Of a stretch of DNA of 64,000 nt, positions 23,416 through 33,674 are shown piece after piece. The DNA lies in the NCBI GenBank assembly GCA_033675265.1, contig JAUJYZ010000103.1, positions 150,611-214,610 of the forward strand. Reading direction: 5' to 3'. Under the pieces are notes generated by a model, which was not told the origin of the DNA, searched no databases, and saw only the letters and a program-made list of their open reading frames with translations. The stretch comes from Actinostola sp. cb2023 (lineage: Eukaryota > Cnidaria > Anthozoa > Actiniaria > Actinostolidae). The position numbers were made by a program, and so were the translations under genes. Every line of letters starts with the position of its first letter. Position 1 is the first letter of the stretch.

Positions 23416-23903
23416 ACTCCATAATTATAAGCAACCTTTGAATCAAATGAAAAATCTATCATTCCTAGATCTGATGTGATTACACTCCATCAGCTTAGAT
23501 GTAATGCTTTCCCATATCAAATCTCTTGGGTATTAGATCCTTATTTCCAAGACACCCAAGTTATTAAAAATTAGTCAGGGGACTGACATCATGCAGGAGT
23601 CTGAAATGGGAAAATATTACCTAAATTAAAGGTCTATTCCATGCCCAGATATTTAGGATAGTGCCATACTGTCTACATGTCAAAATCCTGATCCAATGGT
23701 AAAAAGATTATGTTTGCATTGGGAACCCTGTGGTTTGTTGACATCACAGTAAATAGTAGACATGTTCCACACGTTCTGTCCCTGTATAAATAAGCAAGTA
23801 TTACGAATTGTTTCTTTGTTCATGATTTTCCTAGATTTCTCAAGTAACTCTTTCTCGTAGCTCACTAGTCTTAAAATAGTTTTGCTGAGCAAACACCAAG
23901 CAC

Positions 23904-23965
23904 TAGCCTCCTAAAGCAGATGAGTGTGCAGGCTTCTGCACATATGCGTCTGCTTTAGGAGGCTA
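23904..23965. repeat. Hairpin MITE remnant
   Basis: TAGCCTCCTAAAGCAGA and its complement TCTGCTTTAGGAGGCTA bracket a short loop with a second pairing (TGTGCAG/CTGCACA). Confidence 0.8.
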
Positions 23966-24200
23966 ACCAAGCACATACATGTACATGTATCTCTTCAGAA
24001 AATTATGATTAATGAAATTACAAATGTGAGCAATTGCAGAATATCCTGTAACTATATCAAGCTCTAGTAGCGGCACTCTTTGAGAATGATGCAAAATACA
24101 ATAGGTTCTATTGTTATGCAAATAAAGGTACAGGGTATTCTGTAGTTTAGCTGCACTATGTTATTTCAAGGTTCCATATTATTGATAACTACAAATGTAG

Positions 24201-24345
24201 ATGCTCTACTAGCATGAAGTCGGGCTTCTAACTGATATAGCCTTTTTGAACTAAATATAGCTATCGCAATTAAAACAGTGAGTGGTCGCTTGTTTCGTGA
24301 CTTGGTAGAACATGCTTTCATTGTAAAAACCATTTCACAAACTCA
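24201..24345 (-). mobile_element. Degenerate Helentron-like 3' end fragment
   Basis: Read on the minus strand it ends with GAAGCCCGACTTC, then the 15-bp hairpin ATGCTAGTAGAGCAT, then CTAC. It matches the last ~130 bp of the element at 49,790-50,226 (shared TTTGAACTAAATATAG and AAAACAGTG motifs). The hairpin and terminus have drifted. 24,346-24,650 shows nothing recognisable. Confidence 0.6.
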
Positions 24346-24651
24346 GCGAATCATAAATGACAATGACAATAGTTTATTTGGTACCAGAAATATATTCATA
24401 CAAATATAAACTAGACATCACAGCGTGAACAATATTTCCTGCATTCTGGGCATTCAAATGATTTCCTTGAAACTGAATGATTTCAAAAACTCAGCATTGA
24501 ACGGCATAAACATAAAGATCTATCGGTGTTACAAATCTATAGGCTTAGCATACCACAACACAAAATTACAGCATTACAAAGTATAGAAGACATCGACTTC
24601 GTTTAAATTTCAATCTTGTGTCATGTGATACTGATAGCATATTTATCATCG

Positions 24652-24945
24652 ACCCCCGGGGTACTCAGGCGTATCAAAAACACAGCTAGACCCAAAAAAA
24701 ATCCAACCGCCCAAAATCAATTAACCCCCCAAAAACCCAATTTTTCTCTGCATAAAATCGAGAATGGTAGGATATCATTTTCATCAACCGGGCCCCAAAA
24801 AGTCCTTGCCAAAATCTTTATATATCAAAAAAAGTCCACCAGAAAATTGATAACCCCAAAAAAGTCCCAAGCCGCGAATTTCAAACCCCAAAAAGGTCTT
24901 TGCACCTCATCATCACTGATACCCCTGAGTACCCCCCCCCCCCCC
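24652..24945. mobile_element. ~290-bp element with GGGGTACTCAG termini and a C-run
   Basis: Inverted ends GGGGTACTCAGGCGTATC (24,658) and GATACCCCTGAGTACCCC (24,919). The right end continues into a run of about fifteen C. The interior is made of CCCAAAAA-type blocks and is non-coding despite an open frame across it. Confidence 0.6.
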
Positions 24946-25264
24946 TGGGACTACAATGTACATGTAAGCTTATAAGATTGGTCCTCGATCACAATAGCAA
25001 CATAAGCATAAGCACAAGCAACATACACAGACTCAGGACACCATTTATGCAATTAAGGTACGTGTGACAAAAGACAACTACTGTTAATGAGCAATGCATA
25101 ATTAGTGAGTCTGCATATGTTGCTTGTGCTTAAGTCGCTAGTGAGGACCAGGCTATAGTTTTGAAAGTTTACTATGACTCAGTGCATTATACATTATACA
25201 TAACTCACAGATGCAACTTAAAAAACCCACAATCCATGTAAAACCAGCTTAATACTTACATGAT

Positions 25265-25510
25265 CTACACAGGGCCGTACGTACACTGCACAGGGGCAGG
25301 GGGACAGTCCCCCCCCCCCCCCCCCACCGCCTCCCCCACTACTCCCTCCCCCCTTCCCCACCCCCACTACTCCCCACTACTAGCAAGGCGAAAAAGATAC
25401 CAAAAAGTACTGAGATCTGTACCATTTTCATTCATTTTTTGCTGTTAAATACGTACTGCCCCCCCCCCCCCCCCCCCCTTGAATTTTGGGTTATGTATGG
25501 CCCTGCTACA
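25265..25510. repeat. C-homopolymer repeat with GGGCCGTACGTAC end
   Basis: Two long C runs (about 25,310-25,325 and 25,460-25,480) bracket C-rich sequence and an AGATACCAAAAAGTACT motif that also occurs, inverted, near 5555-5600. The end GCAGGGCCATAC matches GGGCCGTACGT in inverted orientation. 25,511-25,919 shows no gene. Confidence 0.5.
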
Positions 25511-25919
25511 CCGATATAAGTTATGCTACATCCGTAAGATTAAGCTTACTACAAATTACAATGTACACTTTTATCGTCGATCTCTCGAACACATTCAAAC
25601 AGTACACTGAGTGGATCACAAGATCACAACACAAACGTGACAATCTACTCACCACAACACAAGAGATGAGCACTACAAGTACACAGACAGAGTTGTGCAG
25701 CTAAGGTTTGTTTTGATGCTGTACGTTCAGTTCACGAGTCAAAGTGTCTTCTCGAGGAAATTCCAACTTCGTTCCCAGGCCCGCTCGCCGTGGCATGTCT
25801 ACCACAGGAAACCCAATACTTGTGAAAATGTTTATCATAATGTCTTGAAGTTCTCCTTGCGACCACTCTCATAAATAAGCGACCAGCTCTAGTTACGACC
25901 ATTTTTACGAAACCCTGTT

Positions 25920-26750
25920 TGTATGAAGAAATAGAAAACGAGCGCGCATGCTATGTGCAGATTTATAGCACGCGGGGACTGATCAGAACACAGGCAGCCC
26001 AACCACTGCTTTTGAGGCTACTAAATATTATTCAAAAAACGGCGATATTTGCGTCTTTTTTTGATGGGTTCCCTGTGGTAAAGCGAGCGCGCGCGCAATA
26101 CATATGTTGGGTTCCCTGTGCTGAGTAATGTCCTATATTGGGCTTCCTGTGTGCCTCCTGCGGGATGCGCCCGCAGCAAATGTGTATATTGAATTAGGGA
26201 GATTAAGATTTGCAAAACCTACGACGGCGACGTCAACCGGAAGTGTCAATAACTTCTGTTCGGAAATTCATACCTTCATAGTTGGTATTCCTTATGGATG
26301 GAGTAACCTCACAGGCTTATGCTTGGACTAAATCTCTAATGTACGAAACCCCGAACAAAAGTTATTGACACTTCCGGTTGACGTCCCCGTCGTAGGTTCT
26401 TAAACTCCCTAATTTGATATACACATTTGCTGCGGGCGCATCCCGCAGGAGGCACACAGGAAGCCCAACATAGGACATTACTCAGCACAGGGAACCCAAC
26501 ATATGCATTGCGCGCGCGCTCGCTTTACCACAGGAAACCCATCAAAAAAAGACGCAAATATCGTTTTTTCAATTATTTAGTAGCCTCAAAAGCAGTGGTT
26601 GGGCTGCCTGTGATCAGAACACGAGAGAAGTGTTAGGAGAAGCACGACGCGTAGCGGAGTGCTTCTCAACACTTCTCGAGTGTTCTGATCAGTCCCCAAG
26701 TGCTATAAATCTGCACATAGCACAGCGGGCAAGTTTTCTATTTCTTTCAT
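25920..26750. mobile_element. ~830-bp fold-back element with a nested hairpin
   Basis: A large imperfect palindrome centred near 26,305. Matching motifs on the two arms: GCTATGTGCAGATTTATAGC, GGCAGCCCAACCACTGC, TTTGATGGGTTCCCTGTGGT, GGGATGCGCCCGCAGCAAAT and GACGTCAACCGGAAGTGTCA. The right arm alone carries an extra hairpin at about 26,613-26,690 beginning TGATCAGAACAC. No ORF in it is credible. Relatives: 802-950, 7265-7320, 43,840-43,942, 51,805-52,095. 26,751-27,454 shows no gene. Confidence 0.85.
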
Positions 26751-27854
26751 AAAATACAATTATGATTTTAAGGCAAGTTTTCAATTTTGTTCGTTACAAG
26801 AATGTTTGAATATCTGCGCGCACGTGCTGTGTGCTCTCATAAAGCACGCGGAATACGCATCCTTTGGCCAATCAGAGCGCGCGTTATATCATAGTTATTT
26901 TATAATTGTCTGCAACTAATAGCTCTCGAAAGCGACCAACCTCTATTGTTTCAGCGCGTGGTCACTTATGAGAGCTCACTTTTTCGAATACCCGAAATGG
27001 TCGCTTTATACGAGAGCTTAGATTTTATTGTTTAGTTGTCAGTGTAAATGCTAATTCACGGCCGTACTCGTCAAACAAACCGGCACAAATGACCAACACG
27101 TCGTTATTCGGCTTTATCTTGATGTATGTTTTCAAATGCGCATGCGTTATATTTCGTCCAATCAGCATCGAACCTCAAATGGCTGCGACCAGAGCATTCT
27201 AATCTCGGGAGAGCTAGCTACCGAGACCGAGAAGCTCTGGGAGCTCTGGGAACGAGAATGCTATTTATACATCACAATGTAGGTACATGTAGATAAGATA
27301 TACAGCTTATTTGATGGTTTGACAGATAATACGCGCGGATATTTTACGAGTTGCGTAGTATTTTTTGTCTGATAAGTTTTAAACGGGTCAGTTGAGCAAT
27401 TGATATGCAGTCACAGCGTGAAGGCAGTTCAGACGGATCAAGCTGGGAACAAGCTAGCCATGGAGGAGGGGGTACTGCCATATATAAAGTGGTATCGTAG
27501 GGATGCTCGTCGGAAATTTTGAAAATGTCCCCTAAATGATACCCGAGTCTTGCCCAGGTGGGCATGGCAACAAATAATTTTTACCCCTAAAAGGTACCAA
27601 TCCTAATAGTGACAAATTCATTCCGGCTGTCATTATCATATCTCAGGTATCTTATTTACTGACAAACACCCTAAAAGGTACCGGTTTTAGTCTCTTGTGG
27701 TCTTTTTAGATTTGTGACATCCGGGGGGGGGGGGGGGGGGGGGGTACTCCCTTGGTTCAAGTGGTAGGGGTGATCGGCGGGCGGTTTTGAAAACGACCCC
27801 TAAAAGGTACGCATAAATTAAAAGAGCTGTTGAAGCCATGCCGGTACGACCATA

Positions 27855-28652
27855 CAGTAAAAACCCGCATTTAAAAAACCCTATTTTTCCAAGTCAGGCT
27901 GAAATGGTTCTTAACAGGTTCTTATTTACAGGCAAAAAAAATTGTTCCTGATATGGTGTATTTCCTTACAATTTGTTTTAATTAGACAAGTGAACTATTG
28001 ACCCTGAAAGGTCTAATATTCACACTAAACATTAACAACCCAACTGTATAGTAAATATAATATTTCTCCATATTCAGCACTGACTGTACCGGTGCATGTC
28101 CTGAGTGTCAAGTATGGGTCCCACTGGGCCCATTAGTAATTAATAACGATATAAATTAAGCGAGTTCAAGACAGTGGGAGGGGCGAAATAGATGTAAAGT
28201 AATAACGTTGCGAGTGATAAGAAAAGTACAGACAGAAGAAGAAGACGAGACAAGGACAGCAAAGGCAAAGGACAGCAAAGGCAAAGGACAGCAAAGGCAA
28301 AGGACAGCAAAGGCAAAGGACAGCAAAGGCAAAGGACAGAAAAGGCAAGGACAGAAGAAGAAGACGAAGGATTGTTGTAACGTATAAACGCTAGACTAAA
28401 ACTGAGCAATTAAGGATATTAAATGTTTCGTCCCCAACTGTTTTGTGTGTTTTCCTCAACGAACTCGACACTCAACAAACCAAGCAATGCCACCGCTTGA
28501 CACTGAGCTTTAGTCATTTTTCACATTATAAGAACCTGTTTCATTTGTCAGGCTGTACTGGTTCTTATATATTGGATACTTAATTTTAAAATTGGCTAAA
28601 TTTCAGCCTGGAGGTTCTTAATCTTCAATTTCCTATATGCGGGTTTTTACTG
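27855..28652. mobile_element. 798-bp relative of the 2.3-kb fold-back transposon
   Basis: Ends CAGTAAAAACCCGC and its complement, TA on both flanks (27,853-27,854; 28,653-28,654), and the same subterminal AAGAACCTGTTT / AGGTTCTTA motifs as 9926-12,244. The interior differs and contains the 16-bp tandem repeat below. Confidence 0.8.
28252..28345. repeat. 16-bp tandem repeat
   Basis: About six units of GGACAGCAAAGGCAAA. The minus-strand Leu/Ser/Cys-rich frames over it are artefacts. Confidence 0.9.
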
Positions 28653-29319
28653 TATATTGCGAAAAAGTGATTGTGCTGATATCGATTAATCAGTGACTGG
28701 ACACCATCTTTCTGTTCTTTCAATTGACCCTAAAAGCTGCGGACTCGTGTTACGTAACTAACTTTGGTGTCGGAACCCTAAAAGGACCGCCGATCACCCT
28801 TACAACTTCGACAAAGGGAGTATCCTCCCCCCCGAGTGTGACACCCTAAGAGGTACCAAATCGCGGATCTGGGCCCCTAATAGGTACGACGAGCATCCCT
28901 ACCACTTTATATATGGGATCCCCCCCCCCCCCCCCCCCCCCCCCCGGGCAAGCTAACGACCTCTATTTACTGTCAAATCCTCGCTCTCTAGCTTTTGACA
29001 TATTCAAGAATGTCCAGGCCGATGTTGAGGAAAATTGGTCAAGTGCTCGAAAAACACCCCCAAATGTCGTACTTTAGCATTGACCTTGCTTTCCGTGGCG
29101 TTGATGACGACAGTAATATATCCTCACTGCATAACCATCAGCACTGCACGGGAATAAGTTATGGGTAGCGACCGCGACCGAGATTATTCAGATTGAAGAG
29201 ATTATTTCCGAAAGATCGTAGAAGCGCACAATTGATAAAATACACATCAGGTTATGCCGAAACATGCCTAGTATTATAAATAGTTTTCGTATCCATCAAG
29301 TGAAGAGATTGTTATTGTA

Positions 29320-29408
29320 CTTGGTGAAGGCATACCGCGGGGCGGGACTTCAAGAAGTTTAGGTTTCTACTGAAAGACCAGAGGTTACCAAGGTCCTGAC
29401 CTGCCCAA
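29320..29408. repeat. Inverted repeat flanking the polinton (left arm)
   Basis: GACTTCAAGAAGTTTAGGTT and GAAAGACCAGAGGTTACCAA occur here and as the complement at about 43,632-43,720. The polinton therefore inserted into the spacer of an older inverted repeat; 29,409-29,643 is unrecognised sequence. Confidence 0.8.
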
Positions 29409-29643
29409 CATGTGAAATCATGTTAATGAGATTTCAGAGTGTCACTTATTGTCGCCTCAATTTCCATTCCTTTCTCCGTCACAACCTGGACACCGTTGAC
29501 CTTGGGGGGCACCGTCTCATGTGTTTCAATTCCGAGCCTATAGTTCGGAGCCTGGGGTCAACGGAGGATCGGGTTCCCTGTTTCGATAACCCTGGATTCA
29601 TACATTTCGTCCCTCTTCATGGGTGAATTCGAATTGTTCCTCG

Positions 29644-29947
29644 AGTAGTAGGCAATGGCCGATTCGAGCTCACTTTGCATAAAACTACTACTCAATGATC
29701 CATCATATTTTAGAATAAAAGTATATGATGCCCTTATTTCAACAATAAAGGATTTCAATTTAGTATAATCTATATCGAAAATCCTTTACGTTATATCAAA
29801 TATGTTAAATCCAAAAACGGGGAATAAAGTAAGTGCGTTTATTTTAAGAAATAGTACTTTCCATAGTATACATCTCTTGATATTATCAAATTAATCCTGG
29901 AGTGCGTTTATTATTAAAAAATATTATGGTATAGAATAGTATATATA
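29644..29947 (+). repeat. Left terminal inverted repeat of the polinton
   Basis: 304 non-coding bp matching 43,250-43,554 with only small indels (A6 versus A8 near the inner end). Similarity continues past the PolB start codon to about 30,028. It ends in a TATA-rich stretch directly before the PolB ATG, so the TIR carries this gene's promoter and start. Confidence 0.95.
29925..29947 (+). promoter_or_regulatory. TATA-type promoter before PolB
   Basis: ATGGTATAGAATAGTATATA sits directly upstream of the ATG. It is duplicated by the TIR at the right end (43,250-43,272). Comparable TATATAGTATA-type motifs precede nearly every ORF of the element within about 5-25 bases, implying very short 5' leaders. 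Promoter function is inferred from recurrence. Confidence 0.6.
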
Positions 29948-32161
29948 ATGAGTTCGGATAAACAGAAGAAATCAAAATCATCATTTATGTCGAGTAATAT
30001 TTTAGATCAATCAGTACCTGAAATAAAGCAACCAATTCTAAAACCAACTAAGAGGTTTCAGCCATCATCATTGAAACAACTGGCTAAAAAGATTGCTAGC
30101 TCAGTTAAAAATCAATTGAATAAATTTGCTGATTGGATTATATCGTATGTACCGAAAGATATTAAAAAACCAGTTAATACAAGGGTTGAAGCTTTGAAAA
30201 AGGATGTCAATAATATCTATGACAATCTCAAAGTACCTGCGACTAAAGCTAAGCAGAAAAATTCTGCATTAAAAGGATTTCTGAAATCTTACAGAATAAA
30301 AGGAGAGGTAAAAACAGACTCGAAAACCTTTCTAGAAAACAGCAAACAGGATGTTATCAACCTTCTAAAACATCATGAAAAACCTATCAAGATGAAGTTT
30401 CTCTTAGAGTGTGAATTTTATAAGATGGACAAAAAGGAGAAGGTTTACACATATGGATCTTTTCATTCAACGATCGATATAGTTACAGAGTCGACCAATC
30501 TGGATGAGGTTTACAATCGTTTTAAGGATCAGATCTTAGAAAAGGTTGATAACTTCCAAAATCAAGGTTCTGGATGGATATTTAATAAAGTTGTTAACTT
30601 AGATATACATATTGATAAATATAAACCAATTTCTGGAAAATCTTATATAGAGCTCCCTAGAATATTAAAAAGGAAAGAAGCGATAGTTAATACAAAAAAT
30701 GAAGATAATAAATGTTTTAAATGGGCTATGACTAATGCTATATTTCCAATAAAAAAAAATTCAGAAAGAATCTCAAAAGTTTTGAAAGCAAACGCAGAGA
30801 AATTAAACTGGAATGGTCTTGATTTCCCAGTACAAGTTGATAAAATATGTATTTTTGAGAAGAATAATACCAAGTATAGAGTCAATGTCTATGGTTATCA
30901 AGATGATAAAGTATATCCACTTCGGATTAGTAAAACAAATAGTAGAGAACAAACAATAAATCTGCTTCTAATTTCAAACGATAAGACCAACCATTACTGT
31001 TGGATTAAGAGTATATCGAGACTGTGTTCTGCACAGGTTAATAAGAATGGCCATGGATTATATTTCTGTGAAAGATGCCTCAATAGTTTCAAAACAGATA
31101 AGTCCCTTAAAAAGCATTCTGAATACTGTAAAAACCAAGATGCTATTAAAATAAAATTACCAAAGAAAGGTACCATGCTAAAGTTTAAGAATTATAACAA
31201 CAGTATGAGAGTACCATTTGTGATTTATGCAGATTTCGAATGCTTCACAGAAAGTATAGCCTCATGCCAACCTGAAGAAGGTAAATCATATACTGAAAAG
31301 TATCAAAAGCATAAACCATCAGGCTATTGTTACATTATAAAATGTTATGATGATAAGTTGTATAGACCAAAAATGACAAGATACACAGCTAAAAGTGATG
31401 ATGAAGATATTGGTCAACTCTTTGTAGACTCGATAGAAAAGTCTGTCAGAGAACTATATTCAAAATTCAAATACAATAAAAATGTAAAAATGACAACAGA
31501 TGATAGTAATAACTACAAGAAGGCAACCAACTGTCATATTTGTGAAAAAGATTTAGGAAAAGATAAGGTATTAGATCACGACCACCTTACAGGAAGGTAT
31601 CGTGGAGCGTCACACAATGAATGCAATCTAAACTATAAGATACCAAAACACATTCCAGTGATATTACACAATCTGAGTGGGTACGACGCACATCTCTTCA
31701 TCAAAAATTTAGGTGTTAGCAGTGGTAAAATTGATTGTATCCCAAACAACGAAGAGAAGTACATTTCTTTCAAAAAAGAGATAGTAGTGGACACATTCAC
31801 TAGCCAGGATGGGAAAACATGCAATGTGAAACGAGAGATTAGATTCATAGATAGTTTCAAGTTCATGACATCATCTCTAGATTCACTTGTTAGTAACCTC
31901 AAAAAGGAACAATTCAGAAATATGAATATGTTCTATGAAGGTGAGAAACTAGATCTCTTACTGAGGAAAGGAGTTTATCCTTATGATTATATCAATCGGT
32001 TGGAGAAGCTAAATGAAACATGTCTTCCACCAAAAGATGCATTCTATTCAAAACTCAACAACAGTAATATTAGCATAGATGATTACAAACATGCACAGAA
32101 AGTATGGCGAACATTCAAAATTAAAAAACATGAGAGAATACCACAATCTGTATCTCATTAG
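29948..32161 (+). CDS. polB: Protein-primed family B DNA polymerase, N-terminal part
   Basis: Replicates the element by protein priming. This frame holds a basic N-terminal region (residues 1-~130), a C2H2-like finger CERCLNSF...HSEYC near 374-394, exonuclease motif I (YADFEC, ~428), an HNH/endonuclease VII-like insert (CHICEKDLGK...DHDHLTGRYRG...HNECN, ~528-560) and exonuclease motif II (HNLSGYDAH, ~574). The start is the first ATG after the TIR promoter. Residues ~13-27 (SSFMSSNILDQSV) are shared with the gene at the other end of the element. The frame is lost at an A6 run at 32,123-32,128 and ends soon after; the rest of the polymerase is in the frame beginning 32,079. The direction of the change corresponds to one extra base or a +1 shift. 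An indel is more likely than programmed frameshifting because neighbouring genes also carry indels. Confidence 0.92.
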   Translation: MSSDKQKKSKSSFMSSNILDQSVPEIKQPILKPTKRFQPSSLKQLAKKIASSVKNQLNKFADWIISYVPKDIKKPVNTRVEALKKDVNNIYDNLKVPATKAKQKNSALKGFLKSYRIKGEVKTDSKTFLENSKQDVINLLKHHEKPIKMKFLLECEFYKMDKKEKVYTYGSFHSTIDIVTESTNLDEVYNRFKDQILEKVDNFQNQGSGWIFNKVVNLDIHIDKYKPISGKSYIELPRILKRKEAIVNTKNEDNKCFKWAMTNAIFPIKKNSERISKVLKANAEKLNWNGLDFPVQVDKICIFEKNNTKYRVNVYGYQDDKVYPLRISKTNSREQTINLLLISNDKTNHYCWIKSISRLCSAQVNKNGHGLYFCERCLNSFKTDKSLKKHSEYCKNQDAIKIKLPKKGTMLKFKNYNNSMRVPFVIYADFECFTESIASCQPEEGKSYTEKYQKHKPSGYCYIIKCYDDKLYRPKMTRYTAKSDDEDIGQLFVDSIEKSVRELYSKFKYNKNVKMTTDDSNNYKKATNCHICEKDLGKDKVLDHDHLTGRYRGASHNECNLNYKIPKHIPVILHNLSGYDAHLFIKNLGVSSGKIDCIPNNEEKYISFKKEIVVDTFTSQDGKTCNVKREIRFIDSFKFMTSSLDSLVSNLKKEQFRNMNMFYEGEKLDLLLRKGVYPYDYINRLEKLNETCLPPKDAFYSKLNNSNISIDDYKHAQKVWRTFKIKKHERIPQSVSH

Positions 32162-33674
32162 TGATGTAGTTTTGCTTGCTGATGTGTTTGAAAACTTCAG
32201 AGATGTCTGTATGGATAACTATAAACTAGACCCTTGTTGGTACTACACAGCGCCGGGACTATCATGGGATGCTATGCTTAAGATGACTAAGATTAACCTT
32301 GAACTTTTATCAGATGCTGATATGATTCTTATGGTAGAAAAGGGTATCAGAGGTGGTATTTCAATGATAAGCAAAAGATATGCTATAGCTAACAACAAGT
32401 ATATGAAAAATTATGATAAAACCCAAAGATCAACATTCATAAAATATCTCGATGCAAATAACCTCTATGGATGGGCCATGAGTGAAAAATTACCCACACA
32501 TGGGTTTAGATGGATGAATAAATTAGAGATTAAGAGCTGGAAGAAACACCCATGCATCCTAGAAGTAGATCTAGAGTATCCAGTCGAATTACACAACTTG
32601 CATAACGGATACCCACTAGCTCCAGAAAGGTTAATGATTAACAAAGTTGAAAAACTAGTTCCAAATCTTGGTGATAAGAAAAATTATGTAATTCACCATC
32701 AAACATTAAAACTATATGAGAGCCTCGGATTGAAGATAACAAAAATTCATAGAGGTGTAACATTCCAGGAATCAGACTGGTTGAAAAAGTATATCAGTCT
32801 TAACACAGATCTTAGAACAAAAGCAACAAACGATTTTGAAAAAGATTTCTTCAAATTAATGAACAACAGTGTATTTGGAAAAACGATGGAAAACATTAGA
32901 AACAGACAAGATATAAAACTAGTAACAAATGAAAAGCAGGCAAGCAAATTAATTAACCAACCAAACTATAAAAAACGAACCATATTCTCAGAAAACCTAG
33001 TTGCCATCCATATGACAAAAACAGAATTAGTATTCAATAAACCAATCTATCTTGGAATGAGCATCTTAGATCTATCAAAGACGTTGATGTATGACTTCCA
33101 TTATAACTATATCAAAAACAAGTATCAAGAGAAAGCACAACTATTATTTACTGATACCGATTCCTTATTGTATAAAATAGAAACAGATGATTTCTATAAA
33201 GATATTGAAAAAGATATAGAGGGGAGGTTTGATACATCAGCTTATCCAGAAAACCATAGTGGAATCAAAGAAAGAGTAAATAAAAAAGTAATAGGGATGA
33301 TGAAAGACGAGACATGTGGAGAAGAAGTAACTGAATTTGTAGGTCTTAGAGCTAAGTTATACGCATATAAAACAGATGATGAAAAAGTTGGAAAACGTTG
33401 TAAGGGTGTTAAAAGGTCAGTAGTAAAAAATGAGATCACATTTGACGACTATAAAAAATGTCTATTCGAAGGTCAAAAAGTTATTAGAAAAATGAATGTA
33501 ATCAGAAGTCATAAGCATCAAATTTATACCGAAACTGTAAACAAAATAGCATTATCAAGAGATGATGACAAACGAAATATTCAGGTGGATGGTATTCATA
33601 CCTTAGCCTATAGTTATAAAAATATTAATGAAACCAAACAATGTAATCCAAAAGATGATAACAAAAGTTATTAA
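32079..33674 (+). CDS. polB: Protein-primed family B DNA polymerase, C-terminal part
   Basis: Continues PolB in another frame. True homology begins around 32,130, so the ATG at 32,079 is only the open-frame limit. Visible: exonuclease motif III (YLISDVVLLADV, residues ~26-37), polymerase motif A (LDANNLYGWAM, ~123), motif B (KLMNNSVFGKTMENIR, ~258) and motif C with the two catalytic Asp (FTDTDSLLY, ~355), then an EFVGLRAKLYAYK segment conserved in polinton polymerases. Both parts together correspond to ~1,240 residues, normal for polintons. The stop overlaps the stop of the convergent integrase gene by four bases (33,671-33,674), so the two mRNAs would be complementary at their 3' ends. Confidence 0.92.
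   Translation: MITNMHRKYGEHSKLKNMREYHNLYLISDVVLLADVFENFRDVCMDNYKLDPCWYYTAPGLSWDAMLKMTKINLELLSDADMILMVEKGIRGGISMISKRYAIANNKYMKNYDKTQRSTFIKYLDANNLYGWAMSEKLPTHGFRWMNKLEIKSWKKHPCILEVDLEYPVELHNLHNGYPLAPERLMINKVEKLVPNLGDKKNYVIHHQTLKLYESLGLKITKIHRGVTFQESDWLKKYISLNTDLRTKATNDFEKDFFKLMNNSVFGKTMENIRNRQDIKLVTNEKQASKLINQPNYKKRTIFSENLVAIHMTKTELVFNKPIYLGMSILDLSKTLMYDFHYNYIKNKYQEKAQLLFTDTDSLLYKIETDDFYKDIEKDIEGRFDTSAYPENHSGIKERVNKKVIGMMKDETCGEEVTEFVGLRAKLYAYKTDDEKVGKRCKGVKRSVVKNEITFDDYKKCLFEGQKVIRKMNVIRSHKHQIYTETVNKIALSRDDDKRNIQVDGIHTLAYSYKNINETKQCNPKDDNKSY

Larger units (their letters stand above)
27455..28945. mobile_element. Element ending in G/C homopolymers, interrupted by a nested MITE
   Basis: The left part (TATATAAAGTGGTA, GGGATGCTCGTCG, CCCCTAAAAGGTAC, a ~22-base G run at 27,723, GGGTGATCGGCGG) is mirrored by the right part (CCGCCGATCACCC, CGACGAGCATCCC, TACCACTTTATATA, then a ~25-base C run at 28,920). 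The palindrome is split by the CAGTAAAAACCCGC element at 27,855-28,652. 28,946-29,319 shows no gene. Confidence 0.65.

Noticed and set aside
25919..26636. ORFs with PAGGTQEAQ-type sequence on both strands
   Set aside because: Created by the arms of the fold-back element; the two strands give the same peptide because the DNA is palindromic.
28140..28409. Leu/Ser/Cys-rich ORFs
   Set aside because: Artefact of the GGACAGCAAAGGCAAA tandem repeat within a non-coding MITE.
32123..32128. Programmed ribosomal frameshift in PolB
   Set aside because: Required shift is +1 in sense and the site is not a canonical slippery heptamer; nearby genes have ordinary indels.
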